Assembly (NCBI GenBank): GCA_022592435.1
Contig: JABYQS010000930.1
Span: 1-10,999 of the forward strand
Source: Cerioporus squamosus
Taxonomy: Eukaryota > Basidiomycota > Agaricomycetes > Polyporales > Polyporaceae
Direction of reading: 5' to 3'
Length of the DNA: 10,999 nt
The position numbers and the translations under genes were made by a program. This document shows positions 1-8,900 of this stretch, piece by piece. Position 1 is the stretch's first letter. Each line of letters opens with the position of its first letter. The notes under the pieces were generated by a model, which saw only the letters and a program-made list of their open reading frames with translations, made no database searches and was not told the DNA's origin.

Positions 1-753
1 CTCCATCCACCGCCTACGGCACTGTCTTGTATCTTGTCGCCATATCCCCGCAACTCTCCAGCCTTTCTTGCCCCGCATCCCGGGTCCGTGCATAACCCCA
101 CCCGCCTATAGACTCCCAACGTCTACGCGTCGCGGCCCTTCGTTCTTGGTTGTCCGTTGAGATCGCACTCAATTGTCACTGCTTTGTCGGAACCATCCCT
201 CTCGTCGATCGCTTTGTACGGTTATCACGATCATCCCGCACATTCCCCTCCCGATTGCCGTCGTCCCCTGTCATCATACGTACATGTCCCTCTGGCTCCG
301 TGCATCCCTGTCCCTGTCGCTGGTATGGCTCAGAATCATTGTCTTCTTGTCGGTGTATCGTATAGTGTACATATTGCTGGCCGTCCGAGTTGGCTGTGTT
401 AATCACATCGATCATGTGCTGCGTCTGGACTCGCACACAGTAAGAAAGTATGTATGCTTGGTAACACTGGAGGGAGGGTGAGTAAAGGTCTCCGAGCCTC
501 GAGACATATGCGACAGAGCGCGCCTGAACGGGATGAGTCAGCAATATGAGAGGAAAGCGCGCGATCGCATTGGCTGCCGCGGGCTTTGTCCCCGGTCATT
601 CCGTGTCGCCCGGAGCAAGGAGGAGGATAATTGTAGGCGCCCTTGCGCAGTGCGCCTCGGTAGTCGGTATGCAAGCTCTGACTCTTCTCTCATCTACCCC
701 GCGTCCACTGTTGTATGCTCGTTGCACGTTCTACCCTCCCGAGGCCTCCAGCC
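1..753. other. Upstream region of the transcription-factor gene; no recognised gene
   Basis: Pyrimidine-rich plus-strand sequence (especially 1-350), as is common in promoters and 5' leaders of basidiomycete genes. Several overlapping reading frames exist on both strands, but none gives a recognisable protein or a plausible exon-intron pattern, so I call none. One candidate 5' UTR intron is visible at 478-541: it opens with GTGAGT, has a CTGAAC branch-like site near 524 and ends in CAG, 64 nt in all, matching the size of introns in the gene. The left part could also hold the 3' UTR of a gene beyond the window. No clear TATA box was found. Confidence 0.4.
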
Positions 754-3700
754 ATGCCGCAAGACCAGCAACGCAGGAAACTCGGCGTAAAACTGTCACC
801 GAAGACGGACGTCGAGGTGAAGCGGGCAAGGGGCGAGATTTCGTGTGCTGAGTGCAGGAGGTATGTGGATTTCCTCGGCTCGTCATGTTTCTCTTCTCTC
901 TTCTTCGAAGATCTTCCATTCCAATCCATATTCTCTCCGACTCATTGCTACCCATGGATCGTTCACCTTCCTTCGACGCTCTCACCGAGGGTCCGATGTG
1001 CATGACCGCTGACTAACGTTTCCCCGCAGGCTGAAGCTCAAATGCGACAAGAAGATCCCCTGCGGTAGCTGCGTGCGCCGAGGATGCACGTCCATATGTC
1101 CAAACGGTGCGTGCATCGGCATTGCTTTGCTTTGCCCGTGTGGGGGCCGTGTGTTTGTCTTGTGTGACTATCTCCGCACACGATTGACCCGGCGGCACCG
1201 TGCATCGGGCTAACAACTTCTTCCAACAGGAAGCCTTTCTGCGGGCCAAGGTACAAGGTGAGAGTCCGTCCTTCCCGGGGCGTGGGCCACGACCGTGCCC
1301 TGATGCGCTCGGCGTGTGGCACGACAAGCAGCGCCCGCTAACCGGTAGCAGATATTTTCGAGCTGAATCCCGGTGACCACAAATCTCCCAAACCTGCTTT
1401 GGTCAGTCTTGGCGAACGGAAGGCTCGTGTCCTCACTACAAGGGATGCTGGAGTAAGCGGCCCAATACGTCCCGAGATCGCTGCGAGTCCGGAATATGCT
1501 ACCTTCCCCGCACGTTATGGGCTGCAGGAAAGGTAGCATATCCTGGTGGGTCGCTTTTTGACCAAAGAACGCCCGGTTCAGGTTGCTTCTCGTGCTATAT
1601 CATGGTCGTGTGATGTCATCGGATATCATACCGTCATCGCTGCCAGGCTCTGCCAGGAAGTGACTGCTCATGATCTGGACTACACCTTGGAGTCATGGAG
1701 GATGTGTCGAATATGATCGAGGAACGCTAGATTACCGGGATTCTCTGCAACATTCCCTGCTACCGGCCTTAGGGACGTCGTGCTGATGCGATCGGGGTGT
1801 GGTGGCGGCCGCGGCCGCGTTAGCGATGTCAGGTGCATGGCTAACACTTTCCTTGGCACGATCCCTGGTTGTCTCCGATTGTGTATGGGACGCGGGCGTG
1901 CCTAGATTCATCCTCGCGGACACGGAGCAGCTGCATCGCAAGATCGCTGAGATGAGCGAGCGCATCAGGCAGCTGGAAGACGCGCTTGCCATCTTTCAGG
2001 CCGGCATCTCGCACGAGCGCCATCCGCTCCTCCGGGACGAGCTGCTCACGATCAAGTTTGGCCCCGAGGTGCGGCGGACGGTCGACGATGAGCACAACAG
2101 GGACCTACTGTCCAGCACCATCGACGCGCTCGGTACGCTCACGATCGGCGAACATGGGGAATCGAAGTACTTCGGCCGCTCGGCTGGTTCAGAGGTGAGT
2201 CGGTTTGCTGCGAGCGCGGTAGTGTTTCCATGTATGCTGACGGCCCAATCAGACGATGCTCTCAGTACGTGTATCCGTGCGTGCAAGTGGGCTAAAGGAG
2301 GTATTGACTTTCCATGTACAGGGTACTGGTAGCGGATACGGCCTTGACGACGAGGCGGAAGCGGCCCCTGCCCTTGAACCGGAACTTGCAAACGTCGCCA
2401 TACCCTTTCCGATGGCGATCATCGAGGAGGGTACTGACGCACTAATCGCGAAGCTGGAAGCCCACCTTCCACCTCAGCCTCGGGCATGGGCTCTCTGCGA
2501 AACGTTTTTGGAACATCTCTCATGGTGGTGCCGGCCTCTGAGACGGGACGAGCTCATTGACGACGTCCTGGTTCCAATATACAAGTGCGTGAAGGATCCC
2601 AAAAGGACCAGCTATCACCGTGACGACGAGGACGACCGGTGTCCACATCTGCTTGCGGTTCTCTTCTTCGTCTTGGCTCTGGGCTCCTTGGTCGACTTGA
2701 CATTAGCTCCGTGCAGCGCCGAAGCAGAGCTCTACTACCGACTCGGCAGGGCTGCTCTCTCGCTTCGCTCGGTCTTCGACTCGCCGGAGCTCGAAACCGT
2801 GCAGGCTGTTGCACTCATGGGATTGTACCACAGTCTCTGTACAAGTCGGTACTCCCTTGAGAGCGCGTGGCGTATCATCTCGATGGCGGCTAAGCTCGCA
2901 CAAAGCGTAAGTGAACAACCATATCAATTCAATCATGGCTCAAGACCCTGTCCCATGACAGGTTGGACTACGTCTGTGACTCCATTGTATACTTCTGGAA
3001 GGGCGCTGACACGATGCTCTTCGCTTTAGACCGAGATAGCGCACAGTGGAAGTTAGGCGCGAAGCAAGTACAACGGCGGCGTAACCTATTCTGGGAGTTG
3101 TTCACGCTGGATGCTATCCACGTAAGTCGTAGCTCTACGGCCTAACCTTGTGACTATACTCACATTTCTCAGAGCATGTCTCTCGGCCGTCCGCCGGCTA
3201 TTACGTTCAGTCACATCGACTGCGAACTGCCCGATGATGAGGAAGCAGGGACGGACGAGGATGGCACAAGCTTGCGTGGATGTTCGTACCGCCGCCTCTG
3301 CCTCGAGACGTAAAAATCCACTGATACAATTCTTTCTCATGTTCAGATTGGGCGTTCAAGCACAGCTTTGGGCGCGACATCTACTGTACTGTTATCGATG
3401 GCATGCTCTCCGCCAAGCCGCCGTCATATGCCGAGGTACTCGAGTTTGACCGCAAGATCAGGCAGACGACGCTGCCAAACGTGCGTCTGTACCTCCGACC
3501 GGAGGAGGCGAATTACAGCAATCCATCGGTGGTCCTAAAGTCATTCTTCCTATCCCATTTCCGGAGCATCAGTGCGTCTCAACCTCAGGTCCATGTCATC
3601 CACCCTTGGCTCATGTTCTGTCCTTCCATTCCTCAGCCATGATTCACATACACCGTACCTTCTTCGCCCAGGCACTCCTCGATCACCCTACGAATCCTTT

Positions 3701-5150
3701 GGCAAGCCCATACGCTCCGTCATTCCTGGCCGCGAACAGGTGTGCTTCTATTCTCCTCCGCAGCTTCCTCCACCATTGGAATCGAAGGTATATTCACTCT
3801 CGTCACTGCTTATCACCATGATAATCTAATTTGCCATTCAGTCCTGAGTTATGCAGCCGGTTCTGGGGCATGTGGACCCACGCATTTTCAGCTGCGGTGC
3901 GTGTCCTTCACAGCTGCACGCCCGCCTGTCAACATAGAGGGCGTCGGCGCATACCGAGTTCATATGTGATGCTGACATGTGGTGTGATACCAGGTTATCT
4001 TGGGCAGCACCGTCACGCGTTCACCAAACGCAACAATGGCGCCCAGCGCTCTCACGGATCTTGACCTCGCAGTGGACTTCTTTGAACGTGGTGCTCAGCT
4101 GAGCCCTCGAGCTAGGCAGGCCTTGGTGCGTCTTAATTCCATTCAATGCTCTTGCATGCCAGCGCACGGTATACAGGCGACCTATTTTGACACCTCACTG
4201 ACGTGTGCTTCCTCGCCCTTGTCACTCTGGGTTCTGCCCCTGCAGCCGATATTGCGTAACCTCAAGGAACGCGCGCTGCGCGCATTCACGGAGTACCGGA
4301 ACCGCCACACGTCGCCGTCATCCCTGGACATTCAGCTCCGGATAGGCCCGGAGGACGAATTCCACGACGAGCTTGCGATCTTTGGTGGTCAGACACGCGT
4401 CGTCACGAACAAGTTCCTCTCTCGCAAACGCACCCGCATACCTACCAAGCCCTTCTCGCCCACGTCCACCACGTCCACGTCCACCACGTCAACGACGCCC
4501 GTTCCTCCCGCTCCGAGCACGACACCGCTCACCGCGTCCACCCCGAGCGACGATGGCACGCCGCTTCCGCAGAACGTGGAAGAGCAGATGTCGAACATCC
4601 ACCCTTCGCTGATGGAGTACCTCTCACTCTTCCCTGCGGATGCGTCCGTGTTGGTCGTCAACCCGCCACAGCTGCCGCCACAGCAATCGCAGCATCGGAC
4701 CTCCGTGGATACTGCTACCGCGAGTACCTCCAGCACGGACTCTGTGGTGGGTCAGTCGACCCGGACGACTTCGCCCAATGCCATGTTCCCCATCCGCCAT
4801 CCCAACGCATCAGCGCACTCCCGGGCACGACCCCCAAGTCCGATGCCAAAGCTCAACCTCAGCCTCAGCTGCAGCAATACGGACAGCCCCAAACAGGGTC
4901 CTCGGCCGCTCAGCTGGATCCCCTACAGTTCTTGGACGTGCTCCCGGACGCGAACCCCGCGGGACCGATCGCCGACGCATCCTTCTTTGCGATGGGGCCG
5001 AACATGTCGACAGGCATCTTCGATGGTTCGTTTACGCCGGGGGAGCTCGGCGAGCAGTGGACGTCGCTCATGCGCCAGACGGGCTTCTTCGACGCGCCAG
5101 GAATGCAAGATGCGTTTGCGGGGCAAGGGGATTCGTTCCCGCAGTACTGA
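754..5150 (+). CDS. Zn(2)-C6 fungal-type transcription factor (about 884 aa, 15 exons)
   Basis: Nuclear DNA-binding regulator; target genes unknown. Proposed exons: 754-860, 1030-1106, 1230-1257, 1906-2194, 2253-2264, 2322-2906, 2962-2971, 3030-3121, 3173-3281, 3347-3571, 3637-3787, 3842-3896, 3994-4125, 4246-4746, 4869-5150; they sum to 885 codons with every phase matching. Residues 31-59 form the binuclear zinc cluster, C-x2-C-x6-C-x5-C-x2-C-x8-C, with the basic RRLKLKC loop; intron 1 splits it after R35. A short linker (GSLSAGQGTRF) and a heptad-like coiled coil (about 75-105, LADTEQLHRKIAEM onward) follow, as in dimerising family members. Residues about 230-480 fit the fungal-specific transcription factor domain (PF04082 type), including VGLHRDS and LFWELF. 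A Ser/Thr/Pro-rich stretch lies near 665-720 and a Gln/Pro-rich tail ends in a Gly/Phe/Asp-containing C-terminus (likely activation region, inferred). ATG 754 is preferred for its GCC context; an in-frame ATG at 715 would add 13 residues. The last intron's acceptor is uncertain (4862, 4868 or 4874). Confidence 0.92.
1258..1905 (+). other. Outsized intron 3 (648 nt) of the transcription-factor gene
   Basis: The exon before it ends in ...GQGT plus two bases of Arg, and the exon after it begins with the third base followed by FILADTEQ; the joined protein reads without a gap through a segment I recognise as continuous in relatives. Donor is GTGAGA and acceptor CCTAG; a CTAAC branch candidate lies near 1840. 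Most introns in this gene are 50-65 nt, so this one is about ten times the norm, suggesting an old insertion. No TG...CA termini or clear target-site duplication could be found. It contains a strong hairpin at 1494-1541. Confidence 0.75.
1494..1541. repeat. 12-bp perfect inverted repeat (hairpin) inside intron 3
   Basis: ATATGCTACCTT at 1494-1505 is matched by its exact reverse complement at 1530-1541, separated by a 24-nt loop; the pairing extends two or three more bases with one bulge (GGA...TCC). It lies in the middle of the oversized intron. It may be the remains of a small inverted-repeat element or an RNA structure in the intron; there is no evidence to choose. Confidence 0.7.
2253..2264 (+). 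other. 12-nt micro-exon 5 of the transcription-factor gene
   Basis: Four codons (TMLS) between a 58-nt intron (2195-2252, donor GTGAGT, acceptor CAATCAG) and a 57-nt intron (2265-2321, donor GTACGT, acceptor GTACAG). It is required to connect ...GRSAGSE to GTGSGYGLDDE in frame with normally sized introns. Confidence 0.75.
2962..2971 (+). other. 10-nt micro-exon 7 of the transcription-factor gene
   Basis: GTTGGACTAC encodes V-G-L plus the first base of a His codon. Flanking introns are 2907-2961 (GTAAGT...ACAG, 55 nt) and 2972-3029 (GTCTGT...TTTAG, 58 nt). Joining gives AQS-VGLHRDSAQWKL; the GLHRDS motif is highly typical of the middle of fungal-specific transcription factor domains, which strongly supports so small an exon. 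Confidence 0.85.
4126..4245 (+). other. In-frame 120-nt intron 13 with two possible acceptors
   Basis: Donor GTGCGT after ...RARQAL; acceptors at 4176 (TATACAG, 51-nt intron) and 4245 (CTGCAG, 120-nt intron). Both lengths are multiples of three and the whole intron has no stop in the coding frame, so full retention, short splicing and long splicing all keep the protein open. The 120-nt choice joins RARQAL to PILRNLKERA, which looks most like the family. Confidence 0.65.
4461..4496 (+). repeat. Short ACGTCC-type tandem repeat coding Thr/Ser run
   Basis: Imperfect tandem of CACGTCC/ACGTCC units inside exon 14 of the transcription-factor gene, encoding alternating Thr and Ser in a disordered linker near residues 697-708. 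Such repeats often vary in copy number between strains (inference). Confidence 0.7.
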
Positions 5151-5856
5151 TGCTGCCCATCGCCGTTCACGAGTATGTTTCCTCTTTGCATGACATCTGT
5201 TCGTACGTTCGATTCGTATCGTCCAGTCGACTACCCTCCATGGCTATGTCTTCACGATCTGCTCTCGTCTACTATATATTCGTACATGATGATGGGTGCG
5301 GGCTAATGCCTACGTCTCGATTTAGTGCTTGACACTCCTCTCCATTCCTGCCACCCTGCCCACTTGGTTCGTCCTCTGTTACCCCTCGGTATTGCTCTGC
5401 TTTGTTGTAGCCGTCCAGGCGTCCTAGATATGAAGCCCGATAACCCGGTGTCGTGTACGATAGTAATGTGTCACCGTCGAAGTCCAATGCATATAGTTAC
5501 TGTCTCGCAGGGAGCTGCTGTAGAGTACCTTGGGACTGGAAGACGACGAAGTGTGGGGTATGGCATTGAATTCTGGGTTTCCACTAGAAACCGACGGTGT
5601 TAGCTGACCTCAATTGGCATCGGGAAATCGACATACTCCTGCTCTGGTGGGACAAGTCGGCAACGACTGAAGAGCACTAGTGAAGTTGGAGCGCAGCCAG
5701 TAAGTGGGCGCATCGTGTCACAGCGTTACGCGACGCGTCATATCGGAGGTGGGGACCGGTCCGCCGCAAGCGCCATTACTAGCTGCAGCTGCCTAACGAC
5801 TCTATCCTGAACCGCCACCACCTTCCTCACGACGACGACGAGACCATCACCGCCAG
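5151..5856. other. 3' UTR of the transcription factor and promoter/5' UTR of the F-box gene
   Basis: No open frame here resembles a protein. The first part, up to about 5450, is presumably the 3' UTR of the upstream gene; no standard AATAAA is seen. The part just before 5857 is rich in CGACGA and CACC and looks like a 5' leader (CATCACCGCCAG before the ATG). No obvious TATA or CCAAT element positions a promoter with confidence. Confidence 0.4.
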
Positions 5857-5994
5857 ATGGCACCTCACAAGAAATACAAGACGGAGGCGACCACAGAACC
5901 GTCGTCCATCATAGAGGGCAGAGCTGTACGGCGACAGACTGAGAGAGGCAGTTTGCAGGACTTGCCAGACTTTGCGGTAGAGATCCAGCTCGAG
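5857..5994 (+). other. Exon 1 of the F-box gene
   Basis: 46 codons from ATG 5857 in a CGCCAG-ATG context to the donor GTGCGT at 5995. It has a basic, polar N-terminus (APHKKYKTEATTE) and then the first half of the F-box, LPDFAVEIQLE. It ends in phase 0, which fits both the ancestral acceptor (TGTGTAG, ending 6362) and the LTR-borne acceptor (TTCACAG, ending 6967). Confidence 0.85.
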
Positions 5995-8900
5995 GTGCGT
6001 GTTCTTCCGGCGAAGAGCAATCTACTCCTAGCGCATATTGCAATGCTTGAATTATGGAGGTGGTCCAAGTGTGAGTTACGCATGAGGCACGGTGACTGGC
6101 CAGGTATGCCATGGCCATGGCCATGGCTAGACAAGGGGGGCCATAGTGATGTGCCATCAGACGGCTTGATAGGTTCGCCGTGATGGGCCGCGAGGTGAAG
6201 CCATGGACCACGGTCTGCGCCTGCGACTAGTAGGGTGGCATCTGCCCCTATGTCAATCTATGCTGTTATCTTTCGTGCTTGCAACAATGGCACACATTAT
6301 TGCGAATTGACTGCGACTCGCGAGGTTTGGTACTGGAGAAGTTGACTCATGGAACTGTGTAGGTATTCAGTAATCTTCACCTTGTTGAACTTACTATGGA
6401 CTATGGACATTAGTTGCGCATTAGGCGCTATGGGCACTGCCTCTTACGGTTAGATCTTAGGCTATGCTTCTTCCTTTCCTTTTAGGGTACGTTGTACAAA
6501 ACCATGTGGTTACCTGGCTTCTCTTTGTTTCCAGTCCATTCCAGTGCGTTCTGCAACACTCCGGACCTTTCTAGTTCTTTCTAGATATCTCTGGGCTGTA
6601 CTAGACATGCCCTTGTGACCTCACATTTGTCGTGTCTTTGTCATCCTTTGTCATCATCTGAGTCATCCCTACTCGTTCTGACTCAGACAGCATTATGCTC
6701 TCCTTTCTGTCGCTTACTCATGCTACTCCAGACACAGTATATAAGGAGGGACTCTTGGGCTTCGTCTCCTCAGTCTTTTGCTCTACTGACTGAGGAGTAA
6801 GTACTCGCCTACCTATGCTTACTTATGCTTTACTTACAAGTACTTTGTAGCTCGTGTTGTCCACTCGTCTGCTAGGTACTTGTGTTTATGCTATCAGTCT
6901 TTTGCTCTACTGACTGAGGACTCATGTTGTCCACTCGTCTGCTAGTCGTTGTGACTTGCCTTCACAGGTTCAGACTTCATCACACCTGTGGGACCTCCTC
7001 AATCTCGCGCAGACGTGCAAGCAATTCTGGGCATTCTTCCTCCATCCATCGAACAACCACCTTTGGAAGGCGGCTCACGAGAGTGTCAAAAATTTACCAG
7101 AGCGGCCATCGTTTCTGAGCAAACCAGCATTCATCAACCTCCTTTTCTTCTCTCACTGCCATGTGAGTGCATAGCCAAACCAGTCAGATTCATTGCTACA
7201 TGAAGCTCGCTCGGCAGAACTGTGGGAAGCCAAACATATGCAAAGTCATATGGAAATGGTTTGCACGGTATTGTCCCAATTGTTTGACCTCAATGTGAGT
7301 ATATGCCAAACTGTCGATTGACTGAGTCGCAGCTGCTGATACTGTAGAGTTTCGACCGATGCGGTGCAGGCCCCAGCGGGGTGTGATTTGTAACCGCCCG
7401 CAGTCGCCGGCGCGGAGCAGAGGCGCCCAAAATTTGCCTGATTTGGCCTGCTAAATGCCCGAAAACCGAGCCAAAACGCGAAAATGGGGGCCCCAAAGGG
7501 GCCGTGACCTGTGACCTACAGCACAATGTGGTGCGGTGGAGGTCCCTGTGACCTGTGACGCGCCGCATCGGTCGAAACTCTACAGTATCCATCAACAGGT
7601 CCTACGGCTACTATAGCGCGGAGAGCAAGATACTACACTTACCACGCCATCCCGCGTCAATCAATCTCTCCCGGCTTGAAGATCTCCTTCCAATGCACAT
7701 CACGAAAGCAGGCTATGGGCAAGTATATATGCCCACCCGGTTCTGAGTATTAGTACCACTAACAAACATCGGTGGGTAGCCATTGACAACACAATGTTGC
7801 CAACAGCAAATACTACAGGTTCCACAAGCCCAAAGTCGACACCTTCTTGAATGAACTAGGCGGGGATGGACGAATTGTTTCATCCCAAACTGGTTCAGAC
7901 GTTGTGCAGAGACATCAAGAGGACTTCATTGAGCGCATGCAGGTGGGCTTCTTCAATATCCTTGGTGTATCATGTGACTCTGAGAGTTCGTGACCAATAG
8001 CATGTTAAGCGCTGCAGAAACCGGCATGACGAGCACCAGGCAGAATGGATGGACGGACTCAACACCAAGAGGAAGCAGCGCTTTGAGGAGTAAGCATCTC
8101 GTCTATAGACACAAGTGTGCATGGGCTGAGATGGCTAAAGGATCGTCAAGCGCCTTCGCGACATCAGATGGGACAAGGAGATTGACTTCCTGATAGAAGA
8201 GGATAGTCTGGATGATATGGCTCTGTTGCCCATCATATATCAGTCTTCCAAGCTGACTCCGAAGAGTGCGTTCTCACCCTTGTTTCTCGCCCTTGCACTA
8301 ATCCCCGCTGTCGGTAGGCTGGGAGAAGGTACTTGCGGCAGTCAAAGGCTTCCTGGAGAACACACGGGAAGATCGACTTGCCAAAGAGCAGAGCAAGATC
8401 CTACAACCCCGATTCCTCGCCCTCGAACAAGCAATGCTCTCGCACTATGTGCAGCTGCCAAGAATCCCTCTGATGGACTGTCAACCAGATTATGTCGACT
8501 TGGCAATGATGGAACCATGCAAGGCAACCACGGACACTCCGAGTTCCCAGACCGTCACTCACGAGGACTTTGCGGCGATCATGCTTGCAGTAGCTTCACG
8601 TTGGGAGGAATTACGCAAGCAAGAGCTCAGGGAAGCCATCTGCAAGCACATCAGATCGGGGACACAGGTGTCAAGCCTCTTGTGCTAGCGATCACAGTGT
8701 GCCCCTGCATGCCGTGCAGCCGGCTGCCGGGAGTCGCGGTCCCTCGCCTTCTATCACTATCCAGACATCCTTGCACATCCCTGTGGGCACATGTCACAGT
8801 ATGGAGACATGTGGATGTTTTTCCAAGGGAGCAGCGTTGACCGGGACCAGCTTGTGTACACAATGCGGCATGCAGGATGGTCGCAGATGATCCATACTCG

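Larger units (their letters stand above)
6378..6987 (+). mobile_element. Solo LTR (6383-6982, 600 bp) with 5-bp target-site duplication
   Basis: The direct repeat CACCT at 6378-6382 and 6983-6987 flanks a 600-bp block that starts TGTTGAAC and ends CTTCATCA: canonical TG...CA ends with imperfect terminal inversion (reverse complement of the end is TGATGAAG). A TATATAAGG box at 6738-6746, about 240 nt before the end, is placed as in the U3/R region of an LTR, so the element reads plus-strand. No reverse transcriptase, integrase, primer-binding site or second LTR is present between the duplications, so it is a solo LTR left by LTR-LTR recombination. Excising the element plus one CACCT joins GTATTCAGTAATCTTCACCT to GTGGGACC and restores a conserved F-box helix, independent proof of the boundaries. 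Superfamily (Gypsy or Copia) cannot be told. Confidence 0.88.

Noticed and set aside
176..544. 122-residue minus-strand frame in the upstream region
   Set aside because: Composition is low-information (runs of D, R, Q from pyrimidine-rich DNA read backwards), with no domain, start context or splice sites.
1494..1541. Hairpin as the 3' end of a Helitron or a bacterial-type terminator
   Set aside because: No CTRR end after the stem and no T-run; the context is a eukaryotic intron.
4000..5193. A 397-residue open frame read as an independent gene
   Set aside because: It starts mid-exon, runs through the stop-free intron 4126-4245, and its last part after about 4747 is out of frame with the conserved C-terminus, which lies in another frame ending at 5150. 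It is exons 13-14 of the transcription factor plus read-through.
6968..6987. Treating 6968-6987 as the ancestral start of the F-box exon
   Set aside because: It would be read VQTSSHL, which lacks the usual Phe of the F-box, and its first 15 nt lie inside the LTR as defined by the CACCT duplication; the ancestral exon start at 6363 (VFSNLHL) fits the family better.
8217..8840. 207-residue plus-strand frame
   Set aside because: It overlaps F-box gene exons in a different frame; the true frame (KEVLAAVKGFLENTRE-like, then WEELRKQELREA) is in phase with upstream exons and is family-like, whereas this one reads across the 8266-8317 intron.
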